Source: ZC4RG20 sp963782445
Lineage (GTDB): Bacteria > Pseudomonadota > Gammaproteobacteria > Steroidobacterales > Rariloculaceae
Length of the DNA stretch: 64,000 nt
Direction of reading: 5' to 3'
Assembly (NCBI GenBank): GCA_963782445.1
Contig: CAWAJM010000001.1
Location: forward strand, 682,001-746,000
The notes beneath the pieces were generated by a model that was given only the letters and a program-made list of their open reading frames with translations, had not been told where the DNA came from and did no database searches. Positions 50,503 to 57,439 of this stretch are shown here, piece after piece; the stretch's first letter is position 1; every line of letters begins with the position of its first letter. The position numbers and the translations under genes were made by a program.

Positions 50503-50576
50503 GGCCGTCTTCGCGGTATCATCGCGCGCATGAGCGGCCGCCGACGTGACAGCCGGATTCCGAAGATAGGCATCGC

Positions 50577-51440
50577 ATGGTCGATTTGAACGAAGCCCTG
50601 CGCCGCCAGGGCGTGCGCCATTTCGAGGTCCGGCGCGTCGGTCCCCAAGCCCGCGTCGAGGACGACGCCGTCGCGACCGAGGAGCCCCTCGAGATACGGC
50701 TCGGCTACTCGATGCCCGACGGCGCACGTGCCGAGCGCAGCATTTCCGTGACGATGCGCACGCCCGGCAAGGATCAGGAGCTCGCCGCCGGCTTCCTGTA
50801 TACCGAAGGCATCGTCCGCGGCCCGGGGGACATCGAGTCCGTGGGGCCCTGCGGGCCGCCGGCACCGAACGGGCTCGTGAATGTCGTGCGCGTCGAGCTC
50901 TCGCCCAGCGTGGAAGTGGATCTCAAGCGGCTCGAGCGCCATTTCTACACTTCGTCGAGCTGCGGGGTCTGCGGCAAGTCTTCCATCGAAGCCGTGGCCG
51001 TGCAGAGCCGGTACGATCTCGCATCGACGGCGTTCGAGATTCGGCCCGAGGTGCTCGGCGCCCTGCCCGCGGCGCTGCGCGCCGAGCAGGACGTGTTCGA
51101 GCAGACCGGCGGTCTGCACGCCTCGGGACTGTTCGGGCCGGACGGCCGTGTCGTGCTCGTGCGCGAGGACGTCGGCCGGCACAACGCCCTCGACAAGCTC
51201 ATCGGCAATCGGCTGCTTGCGGGCACGCTGCCGCTGACGGCCTACGGCGTCGTCGTGAGCGGCCGCGCGAGCTTCGAGCTCGTGCAAAAGGTCATGATGG
51301 CGGGCTGTCCGCTGCTCGCTGCCGTCGGTGCCCCTTCGTCGCTCGCCGTCGAGCTCGCGGCGGAGTTCGGAATGACGCTCGTGGGCTTTCTGAAGCGCGA
51401 CCGTTTCAACGTCTACACTCGTCCGGATCGCGTTCTGTAG
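50577..51440 (+). CDS. fdhD: formate dehydrogenase accessory sulfurtransferase FdhD
   Basis: The 287-residue protein delivers sulfur from a desulfurase to the molybdenum cofactor of formate dehydrogenase, without which FdsA is inactive. It has EEPLEIRLGY, TPGKDQELAAGFLYTEGI, the reactive-cysteine loop SSCGVCGKSS (about residues 126-135), HASGLFG, and VREDVGRHNALDKLIG. Its location after the fds operon, behind its own promoter candidate and the repeat, fits its role. The GKSS rather than GKAS variant is a minor change. Confidence 0.95.
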   Translation: MVDLNEALRRQGVRHFEVRRVGPQARVEDDAVATEEPLEIRLGYSMPDGARAERSISVTMRTPGKDQELAAGFLYTEGIVRGPGDIESVGPCGPPAPNGLVNVVRVELSPSVEVDLKRLERHFYTSSSCGVCGKSSIEAVAVQSRYDLASTAFEIRPEVLGALPAALRAEQDVFEQTGGLHASGLFGPDGRVVLVREDVGRHNALDKLIGNRLLAGTLPLTAYGVVVSGRASFELVQKVMMAGCPLLAAVGAPSSLAVELAAEFGMTLVGFLKRDRFNVYTRPDRVL

Positions 51441-51450
51441 CTCGCTGGAC

Positions 51451-52728
51451 ATGCGTTTCAAGCTCTCCCGATTCGGCGAACGGTTCACGCGCCCCACGGG
51501 TGCGTACGAGCTCATGGACGACCTGGGCCGGGCGCTCCCGGCGGGTCCCAACGTCCTCATGCTCGGCGGCGGCAACCCCGGCAGGGTCCCGGCCGTCCTC
51601 GAGCGGCTTCGCCAGCGCCTTGCGGAAATCGGGAGGAATCCTGCCGATCTCGAGCGCATGCTGGCCGACTATGCGCATCCGACCGGCGAAATCGGGTTTC
51701 GACGGGCGCTGGCGCGCATGCTGGCGCGCGAGTACGGCTGGCCCGTCACGCCCGACCACATCGCGCTGACGGCCGGCAGCCAGGCCGCGTTCTTCCTGCT
51801 GTTCAACCTCTTCGGCGGTGAGGACCGGAAGATCCTGCTGCCCGTGACGCCCGAATACGTCGGCTACGCCAACGTCGGCCTCTGCGACGGGCTTTTCGTT
51901 TCGGCGCGTCCGGCGATCGAGGAGTTGCCTGGGCGCCTTTTCAAGTACCATCCGGATTTCGAGCGCCTGCGCGCCGGGCCTGAGATCGGTGCCGTTTGCG
52001 TCTCGCGGCCGACGAATCCGACGGGCAACGTGCTGACGGATGCCGAGATGGCGCAACTCGAAGCGCTCGCGGCCGATCATGGCGTGCCGTTCATCGTCGA
52101 CAGTGCCTATGGTCCGCCGTTTCCCGACATCGTGTTCACAGAAGCTCGGCCGATCTGGAACGACAACGTTATCTTGTGCATGAGCCTGTCCAAGCTCGGC
52201 CTGCCCGCCGTCAGGACCGGGATCGTCGTGGCCGATCCCGAGGTCGTCGAGGGGCTCACGCGCATGACCGCGGTCATGAATCTCGCGGTCGGCAGCGTCG
52301 GCCCGGTGCTCGTCGAGCCGCTCGTCGAAAGCGGGGAGGTGGTCGAGCTGTCGCGGCGCCATGTGAAACCATTTTACGAGGCCAAAGCTCGGCATGCGCT
52401 CGCCCTGCTCGAGCGGGCGCTCGCCGGCGTGCCGTTCCGCGTGCATAGGCCCGAGGGCGCGTTCTTTCTGTGGCTCTGGTTCCCGGGGTTGCCCGTGACG
52501 AGTGCCGAGCTCTACGGCCGCCTCAAATCCGCCGGCGTATTCGTGCTCTCGGGGCATTATTTCTTTCCCGGGCTCGACGAGCCTTGGCGGCACCGCGACG
52601 AATGCCTGCGGCTGTCCTACGCGCAGGAGCAGGCCGTGGTCGAGCGGGGCATCGAGATTCTCGCGCGCGAAGTGCGTGCCGTTTACGAAGGGGGTGCGCT
52701 CGACGCGGGCCCGGAGGCGCGAGCGTGA
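51451..52728 (+). CDS. avtA: valine-pyruvate transaminase
   Basis: The 425-residue fold-type I PLP enzyme has the AvtA-like opening FSRPTGA-type segment (RFGERFTRPTGAYELMDDLG). It also has LGGGNPGRVP, SRPTNPTGNVLTD, VDSAYGPPFPD and the PLP lysine in CMSLSKLGLPAVRTGI (about residue 250). It transfers amino groups between valine and pyruvate, among others. It follows fdhD by 10 nt, and its stop overlaps the GTG start of pabB by 4 nt, so it forms a small unit with pabB. Confidence 0.9.
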   Translation: MRFKLSRFGERFTRPTGAYELMDDLGRALPAGPNVLMLGGGNPGRVPAVLERLRQRLAEIGRNPADLERMLADYAHPTGEIGFRRALARMLAREYGWPVTPDHIALTAGSQAAFFLLFNLFGGEDRKILLPVTPEYVGYANVGLCDGLFVSARPAIEELPGRLFKYHPDFERLRAGPEIGAVCVSRPTNPTGNVLTDAEMAQLEALAADHGVPFIVDSAYGPPFPDIVFTEARPIWNDNVILCMSLSKLGLPAVRTGIVVADPEVVEGLTRMTAVMNLAVGSVGPVLVEPLVESGEVVELSRRHVKPFYEAKARHALALLERALAGVPFRVHRPEGAFFLWLWFPGLPVTSAELYGRLKSAGVFVLSGHYFFPGLDEPWRHRDECLRLSYAQEQAVVERGIEILAREVRAVYEGGALDAGPEARA

Positions 52729-54101
52729 GAATTTCCGAGCTCGAGTACACGCCCGATTCGGCCCGGCGTTTCCAAACGCTGCTGCAGCGGCCCTGGTGCG
52801 CGTTTCTCGATAGCGGCCGCGGCGGCAGCGAAGCCGACCGCTACGACATCCTGACGGCCGCGCCGTTCGAGACGCTCACGACGCGCGGGGCCGTGACCGA
52901 GATTGCGACCGCGGACGGCACGCGGCGCTCCCGGCGCGACCCGCTCGAGCTGCTGCGGGAGCGGTTGGGCCCGGTGGTTCGCGCCGGCGGCGACCTGCCG
53001 TTTGCAGGCGGGGCCCTCGGCTATTTCGCCTACGACCTCGGCCGCCGCTTCGAGCGGCTGCCGAGCGTCGCGGCTCCGGACATCGACATGCCGGAGATGG
53101 CCGTCGGCCTTTACGATTGGGCCGTCGTTGTCGATCACCGCGAGCGCCGCAGCTGGCTCGTAGGCGCCGGCCGGGACGCGCGTACGTTCTCCGAATGGGA
53201 CGCGCTGCGCGAGAGCCTCGAGCGCCGCGTACCTCCGCCGGGCGAGCCGTTCGAGGTGCTTTCGCCCGTCACCGCGAGCTTCGATCGGGACGCTTATGCG
53301 CGCGCATTCCGGCGAGTCAAGGAGCACATCCGGCGCGGCGACTGCTATCAAGTCAACCTCACGCAGCGCTTCGAGACCGCGGTGCGCGGCCATCCTTGGT
53401 ATGCGTACCGCAAACTCCAGCTGCTGAACCCCGCGCCGTTCTCCGCGTATCTGGATCTGCCCTATGGCGCCGTGCTGAGCTCCTCGCCCGAGCGCTTCCT
53501 GCGGGTCAGAGACGGAGCCGTGGAGACGAAGCCCATCAAGGGGACGCGGCCGCGGTCGCCGGATTCGGCCCGGGACCGCGCGCTCGCGGAGGCGCTGCGG
53601 ACGAGCATCAAGGACCGCGCCGAGAATGTCATGATCGTCGATCTGCTGCGCAACGATCTCGGCAAGAGCTGCGAAGCCGGCAGCGTGCGCGTCTCGAAGC
53701 TCTTCGAGGTCGAAAGCTTTGCGAGCGTGCATCACCTCGTGAGCACCGTCGAGGGCCGGCTCGCCGCGGGCCGCGACGCGCTCGATCTACTGCGCGGCGC
53801 GTTCCCGGGCGGCTCGATCACGGGGGCGCCCAAAGCCAGGTCCATGGAGATCATCGAGGCGCTCGAGCCGCAGCGGCGCAGCGTCTATTGCGGCGCCATC
53901 GGTTACGTGGGCTTCGACGGCTCCATGGATCTCAGCATCGCGATCCGCACGCTCGTGCAGCGCAAGGGCCGCATCTACGCCTGGGCCGGCGGCGGCGTCG
54001 TCGCCGATTCCGAGGTCGAGGCCGAGTACCAGGAGAGTCTCGACAAGGCGGCCGCGCTGCTCGGCGTGCTCGACGAGCGCGTCACGGGCGTCGCAAGCTA
54101 G
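52725..54101 (+). CDS. pabB: aminodeoxychorismate synthase component I
   Basis: The 458-residue enzyme combines chorismate with ammonia to give aminodeoxychorismate for folate synthesis. The chorismate-binding domain has FRRVKEHIRRGDCYQVNLTQRF, PERFLRVRDGAVETKPIKGTRPR, AENVMIVDLLRNDLGK and FPGGSITGAPKARSMEIIEALE. The PIKGT motif marks PabB rather than anthranilate synthase (PIAGT). The start is GTG 52725; the longer open frame to 52470 is not used. The glutaminase partner (PabA) and PabC are not in the window, but folK-folP lies 700 nt away on the other strand. Confidence 0.93.
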   Translation: MRISELEYTPDSARRFQTLLQRPWCAFLDSGRGGSEADRYDILTAAPFETLTTRGAVTEIATADGTRRSRRDPLELLRERLGPVVRAGGDLPFAGGALGYFAYDLGRRFERLPSVAAPDIDMPEMAVGLYDWAVVVDHRERRSWLVGAGRDARTFSEWDALRESLERRVPPPGEPFEVLSPVTASFDRDAYARAFRRVKEHIRRGDCYQVNLTQRFETAVRGHPWYAYRKLQLLNPAPFSAYLDLPYGAVLSSSPERFLRVRDGAVETKPIKGTRPRSPDSARDRALAEALRTSIKDRAENVMIVDLLRNDLGKSCEAGSVRVSKLFEVESFASVHHLVSTVEGRLAAGRDALDLLRGAFPGGSITGAPKARSMEIIEALEPQRRSVYCGAIGYVGFDGSMDLSIAIRTLVQRKGRIYAWAGGGVVADSEVEAEYQESLDKAAALLGVLDERVTGVAS

Positions 54102-54424
54102 AAAAACACGACACCGAATCGCAGCGCGCCGACGGCCCGCCAAAACACGGCCAGCGGCGGTATCAGCACGGACGTCACGACGATTTCGGCGATATTCGAC
54201 AGACACTTGCGCGCGGGCACCAGCCTCGCGAAGCAGAAGCGGCCGGTCAGCACGCACCAGAGCGCGGCGCCGCCGACGGCCAAGGGCGGCGCGTCGAGGG
54301 CGACGCCGCCGGCCGCCGTGGCGAGGGCTGCTACGATGAAGTAGTAGTCCGAGCGCGGTTTCGGGCGGATGCGCTGCCGATATGCACGCCGGTCCGTGCG
54401 CTCGCCGCGGCCGTCGAGCGTCAT
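54098..54424 (-). pseudogene. C-terminal remnant of a membrane glycosyltransferase fused to carbamoyltransferase debris
   Basis: The open frame encodes 108 residues. Its first 10 (MTLDGRGERT) belong to a NodU-type carbamoyltransferase, continuing the adjacent relic. From about residue 24 it becomes hydrophobic (YYFIVAALATAAGG, LAVGGAALWCVLTGRFCFARL) and ends SNIAEIVVTSVLIPPLAVFWRAVGALRFGVVFF, spread over about 76-108. That resembles the extreme C-terminus of membrane-bound family 2 glycosyltransferases. This looks like the joint of a deletion that removed most of two genes. A short functional protein is conceivable but unlikely. It overlaps the pabB 3' end by 4 nt. Confidence 0.6.
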
Positions 54425-54629
54425 GACGGCCGCCTACTCGAACGGCGAGGCGAGAAATGCGCTGGCCTCGTGGCATAGATGATGCTCGAGGAAGTGCCAA
54501 CGCCACCGCTTCGCGTGTTTCGCGGGCAGGAAGCGATCCCGCAGCCTCGGCGGCCGCGACGACGTCGCCGTCGTGCACGAGACAGGCCGCGCTGTCATGA
54601 AAGGCTGCGTTGATTCCGAGCGTGTACAT
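54386..54629 (-). pseudogene. decayed NodU-type carbamoyltransferase fragment
   Basis: On the minus strand ATG 54629 opens MYTLGINAAFHDSAACLVHDGDVVAAAE spread over 28 codons, the N-terminus of NodU/CmcH carbamoyltransferases. The frame then shifts. In the next frame it continues RFLPAKHAKRW, jumps over the expected several hundred residues, and resumes at HHLCHEASAFLASPFE, the conserved metal-binding His region. A TAG follows, then AAVMTLDGRGERT, again family-typical. So the gene has a frameshift, a large internal deletion, a nonsense codon and a lost C-terminus. The family normally adds carbamoyl groups to sugars or natural products. Confidence 0.75.
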
Positions 54630-54798
54630 GTCGATCCGGCACTCGGCGCTGCGCGCGAAATGGGCTCGCGCGCCTGCGCGCCTCTCGCCCGCACGGCAAG
54701 TCCCGTGCCATTCGGGACGGGCCGGGTAGCCGCACCCTCTCCGGGGTCGAACGTTGCGGTGCCCGCAAAGAGTCTTGATCCGGCGCGAGGCGCCGACG

Positions 54799-56082
54799 CT
54801 AATGCGGCAGGAGGTGGACCCAACCGCGATAGGCGGCCAAGTGGGAGGGAACGTCGTGGACGCGCAGGATATCGACGCCCTGCGCGCAGAGATTCAACGA
54901 GGCGCCGACCGTCACGAGATCCTTCTCGACATTGCCGCGGCCGCCGAAGCTGCCCATGAACGATTTGCGGGAATGGCCGATGAGCACGCGGAGCTCGGGC
55001 GGCGAGAAGGCGGCAACGTCGCGCAGCAATGCGAGCGACTGCAGCGGCGTCTTGCCGAAGCCGATCCCCGGATCGAAGATCACGCGGTCCAGCGCGACGC
55101 CGGCGGCCGTCCAAACTTCGAGTCGTTCGTCGACCCATTCCCGAAGGCAGGTGCCGGGGTCCCGGTCGGGCGGCAGCGTGACGGACCGGTTTGCCGGCAC
55201 GGTGAGGCTGTGCATCGCGACGAAGGTCTTATCGGTGCCTGCCGCAAGCTCGATCATGGCTGGGTCCGTGAGGCCCGCCACGTCGTTGACGACCTGCGCA
55301 CCGGCCTCGAGCGCCCGGCGCGCGACGTCGGCATGATAGGTGTCGATGCTGACGAGCGGGCATAGCGGCACGTCCGCGACGCGTGTGAGCACGCGCGAGA
55401 GGGGCGGCTCGAGACGCGTCCATTCGGCCTCGGCCGAGATCGGCTCGGCACCGGGCCGCGTCGATTCCGCGCCGATGTCGACGAGCTGCACGCCGGCGTC
55501 GATCATTGCATCGAGCCGAGCATCGAGGCGCGCCGGATCCTCGAGCTCTGCGCCGTCCGAGAACGAATCGGGCGTGACGTTCAAGATACCCATCCAGAGC
55601 GGTATCCGATGGCGGAGCGCGCGCGCGTAGCCCAGCACGGTCGTCGGCCCGCGCCCGGGAATCGTGAGCCGCGGCGCAAGCGCCGCCAGCGGCGTCAGCA
55701 CGAAGGCGCGGTGCGTGAGCGCCGGATGCGGCACCTCGAGCTGCGGCGTGTGGATGAGTTCCCGTCCCCATAGCAGGATATCGATATCGATCGGGCGGGG
55801 GGCCCAGCGCGGCCCGTCGATCGAGCGCCCCAGTGCGGCTTCGATGGCCTTGATGCGCTCGAGCGCCGTTTCGGGCGAAAGTGCCGTGCCGCAGCGAACC
55901 ACCGCGTTCAGGAACGGCCGGTTCCAGTCGCTCGGCGCGCCGTCGGGCAACAGGGCCGGCGTCTCGACGGCGGGCGACACCGTCCTTACGTCGATGCCGT
56001 TCGCGCCGAGGCGCGCCAGAGCCGCCGCAAGGTTCGCACGGCGATCGCCGACGTTCGAGCCGAGTCCGAGGTAGATATCCAT
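54799..56082 (-). CDS. folK-folP: fused HPPK-DHPS: hydroxymethyldihydropterin pyrophosphokinase / dihydropteroate synthase
   Basis: The 427-residue protein joins two consecutive folate enzymes. Residues 1 to about 160 are FolK: YLGLGSNVGDR, RPFLNAVVRC and RWAPRPIDIDILLWG. Residues about 160-427 are FolP: MGILNVTPDSFSDG, VDIGAESTRPGAEPI, IDPGIGFGKT-like FDPGIGFGKTPLQ and IGHSRKSFMG. HPPK makes the pterin diphosphate and DHPS joins it to p-aminobenzoate, the product of the PabB route encoded nearby. Such folK-folP fusions occur in some gammaproteobacteria and in eukaryotes. A bifunctional chain without FolB is the best reading. Confidence 0.93.
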   Translation of the reverse strand: MDIYLGLGSNVGDRRANLAAALARLGANGIDVRTVSPAVETPALLPDGAPSDWNRPFLNAVVRCGTALSPETALERIKAIEAALGRSIDGPRWAPRPIDIDILLWGRELIHTPQLEVPHPALTHRAFVLTPLAALAPRLTIPGRGPTTVLGYARALRHRIPLWMGILNVTPDSFSDGAELEDPARLDARLDAMIDAGVQLVDIGAESTRPGAEPISAEAEWTRLEPPLSRVLTRVADVPLCPLVSIDTYHADVARRALEAGAQVVNDVAGLTDPAMIELAAGTDKTFVAMHSLTVPANRSVTLPPDRDPGTCLREWVDERLEVWTAAGVALDRVIFDPGIGFGKTPLQSLALLRDVAAFSPPELRVLIGHSRKSFMGSFGGRGNVEKDLVTVGASLNLCAQGVDILRVHDVPSHLAAYRGWVHLLPH

Positions 56083-56132
56083 GAGCGCGCGCTTCGGGAA
56101 GGCCGGCGGAGGGATGCCAGTTTAGCGCGGGG

Positions 56133-56162
56133 GCGACACGGAAAGAGCGAGTTCATTACAAT
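56133..56162 (+). promoter_or_regulatory. possible promoter of frmA
   Basis: GCGACA (56133-56138) and TACAAT (56157-56162) are separated by 18 nt and lie about 50 nt ahead of the frmA start, on its strand. The -10 is good and the -35 weak. An AGAGGGAAG ribosome-binding sequence follows directly before the ATG. Confidence 0.4.
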
Positions 56163-56210
56163 GGGCGCCCCTGGTTCCGGAATAACCACAAGCTCAGAGG
56201 GAAGCGAATA

Positions 56211-57320
56211 ATGAAAGCGAAAGCGGCCGTTGCGTGGAAGGCGGGCGATCCCCTGTCCATCGAAGAAGTCGACGTTCAGGGCCCGAAAGCCGGCGAAGTG
56301 CTAGTGCGCATCGTTGCGACCGGCGTCTGCCACACGGACGCATTCACGCTGTCCGGCGACGACCCCGAAGGGGCGTTCCCCGTCATTCTCGGTCACGAGG
56401 GCGGCGGCGTCGTCGAAGAAGTCGGTGAGGGTGTCACGAGCGTCAAGGTCGGCGACCACGTGATCCCGCTTTACACGCCGGAGTGCGGCAAGTGCGAGTA
56501 CTGCCTGTCCGGCAAGACGAACCTCTGCCAAGCGATCCGCGTGACGCAGGGCAAGGGCGTGATGCCCGACGGCACGAGCCGGTTCTCGATCAACGGCAAG
56601 CCGATCCTGCATTTCATGGGTACGTCGACGTTCTCCGAGTACACGGTGCTGCCCGAGATCGCCGTCGCGAAGATCAAAAAGGAAGCGCCGCTCGAGAAGG
56701 TCTGCCTGCTCGGCTGCGGCATCACGACGGGCATCGGCGCCGTGCTCAATACGGCCAAGGTCGAGCCGGGCTCGACGGTGGCCGTGTTCGGCCTCGGCGG
56801 GGTCGGCCTCAGTGTCATCCAAGGCGCCGTCATGGCCAAGGCCGCGCGCATTCTGGCCGTCGACATCAATCCCGACAAGGAAGAGATGGCCCGCGCGCTC
56901 GGCGCGACGGATTTCGTGAACCCGAAAGACTACGATCGGCCGATCCAGGAGGTCATCGTCGAGTTGACCAACGGCGGCGTCGACTATTCGTTCGAGGCGG
57001 TCGGCAACGTCAAGCTCATGCGCTCCGCGCTCGAATGCTGCCACAAAGGCTGGGGCGAATCGACGATCATCGGCGTGGCGGGTGCGGGTCAGGAAATTTC
57101 GACGCGGCCGTTCCAGCTCGTAACGGGGCGCGTGTGGCGCGGCAGCGCTTTCGGCGGGGTCAAGGGCCGCAGCCAGCTGCCCGGCATGGTCGATCAGTTC
57201 ATGGACGGCGACATCAAGATCGACCCGTTCATCACGCACAACATGGGCCTCGAGGACATCAACCATGCCTTCGAGCTCATGCACGAGGGCAAGAGCATCC
57301 GCTCGATCATCCACTTCTGA
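56211..57320 (+). CDS. frmA: S-(hydroxymethyl)glutathione dehydrogenase / class III alcohol dehydrogenase
   Basis: The 369-residue zinc enzyme oxidises the glutathione adduct of formaldehyde to S-formylglutathione with NAD+. It has the catalytic-zinc Cys in GVCHTDAFTLSG (about residue 40), GHEGGGVVEEVG, the structural-zinc cluster CGKCEYCLSGKTNLC (about 93-107), and the NAD motif VFGLGGVGLSVIQ. Length and sequence match class III enzymes almost end to end. No frmB (esterase) is next to it. Formate produced from this route would be the substrate for the fds enzyme 6 kb away. It has its own promoter candidate and terminator. Confidence 0.95.
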   Translation: MKAKAAVAWKAGDPLSIEEVDVQGPKAGEVLVRIVATGVCHTDAFTLSGDDPEGAFPVILGHEGGGVVEEVGEGVTSVKVGDHVIPLYTPECGKCEYCLSGKTNLCQAIRVTQGKGVMPDGTSRFSINGKPILHFMGTSTFSEYTVLPEIAVAKIKKEAPLEKVCLLGCGITTGIGAVLNTAKVEPGSTVAVFGLGGVGLSVIQGAVMAKAARILAVDINPDKEEMARALGATDFVNPKDYDRPIQEVIVELTNGGVDYSFEAVGNVKLMRSALECCHKGWGESTIIGVAGAGQEISTRPFQLVTGRVWRGSAFGGVKGRSQLPGMVDQFMDGDIKIDPFITHNMGLEDINHAFELMHEGKSIRSIIHF

Positions 57321-57359
57321 TCAGGCCGGGCCGGCGGCCTTCGCCGGTTCGAGACGAAG

Positions 57360-57396
57360 AAGGCCGGCCGGGACGCGCGTTCCGGCCGGCCTTTTT
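57360..57396 (+). terminator. intrinsic terminator after frmA
   Basis: A perfect 12-bp stem (AAGGCCGGCCGG paired with CCGGCCGGCCTT) encloses a 10-nt loop and runs into TTTTT. It lies about 40 nt after the frmA stop and 44 nt before the convergent receptor gene's stop, so it may serve both, more strongly frmA. Confidence 0.85.
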
Positions 57397-57439
57397 CGTC
57401 GGCCATGGCAACGGGGCCCTCGGCGGGCCCGCTGCGAGA

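Larger units (their letters stand above)
50122..50576 (+). other. intergenic region fdsD / fdhD
   Basis: This 455-nt stretch has no supported gene. It contains copy 3 of the core-and-arms repeat (50185-50302), a second inverted repeat (50423-50502) and a TATCAT (50517-50522) that may be the -10 box of fdhD. Confidence 0.65.
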
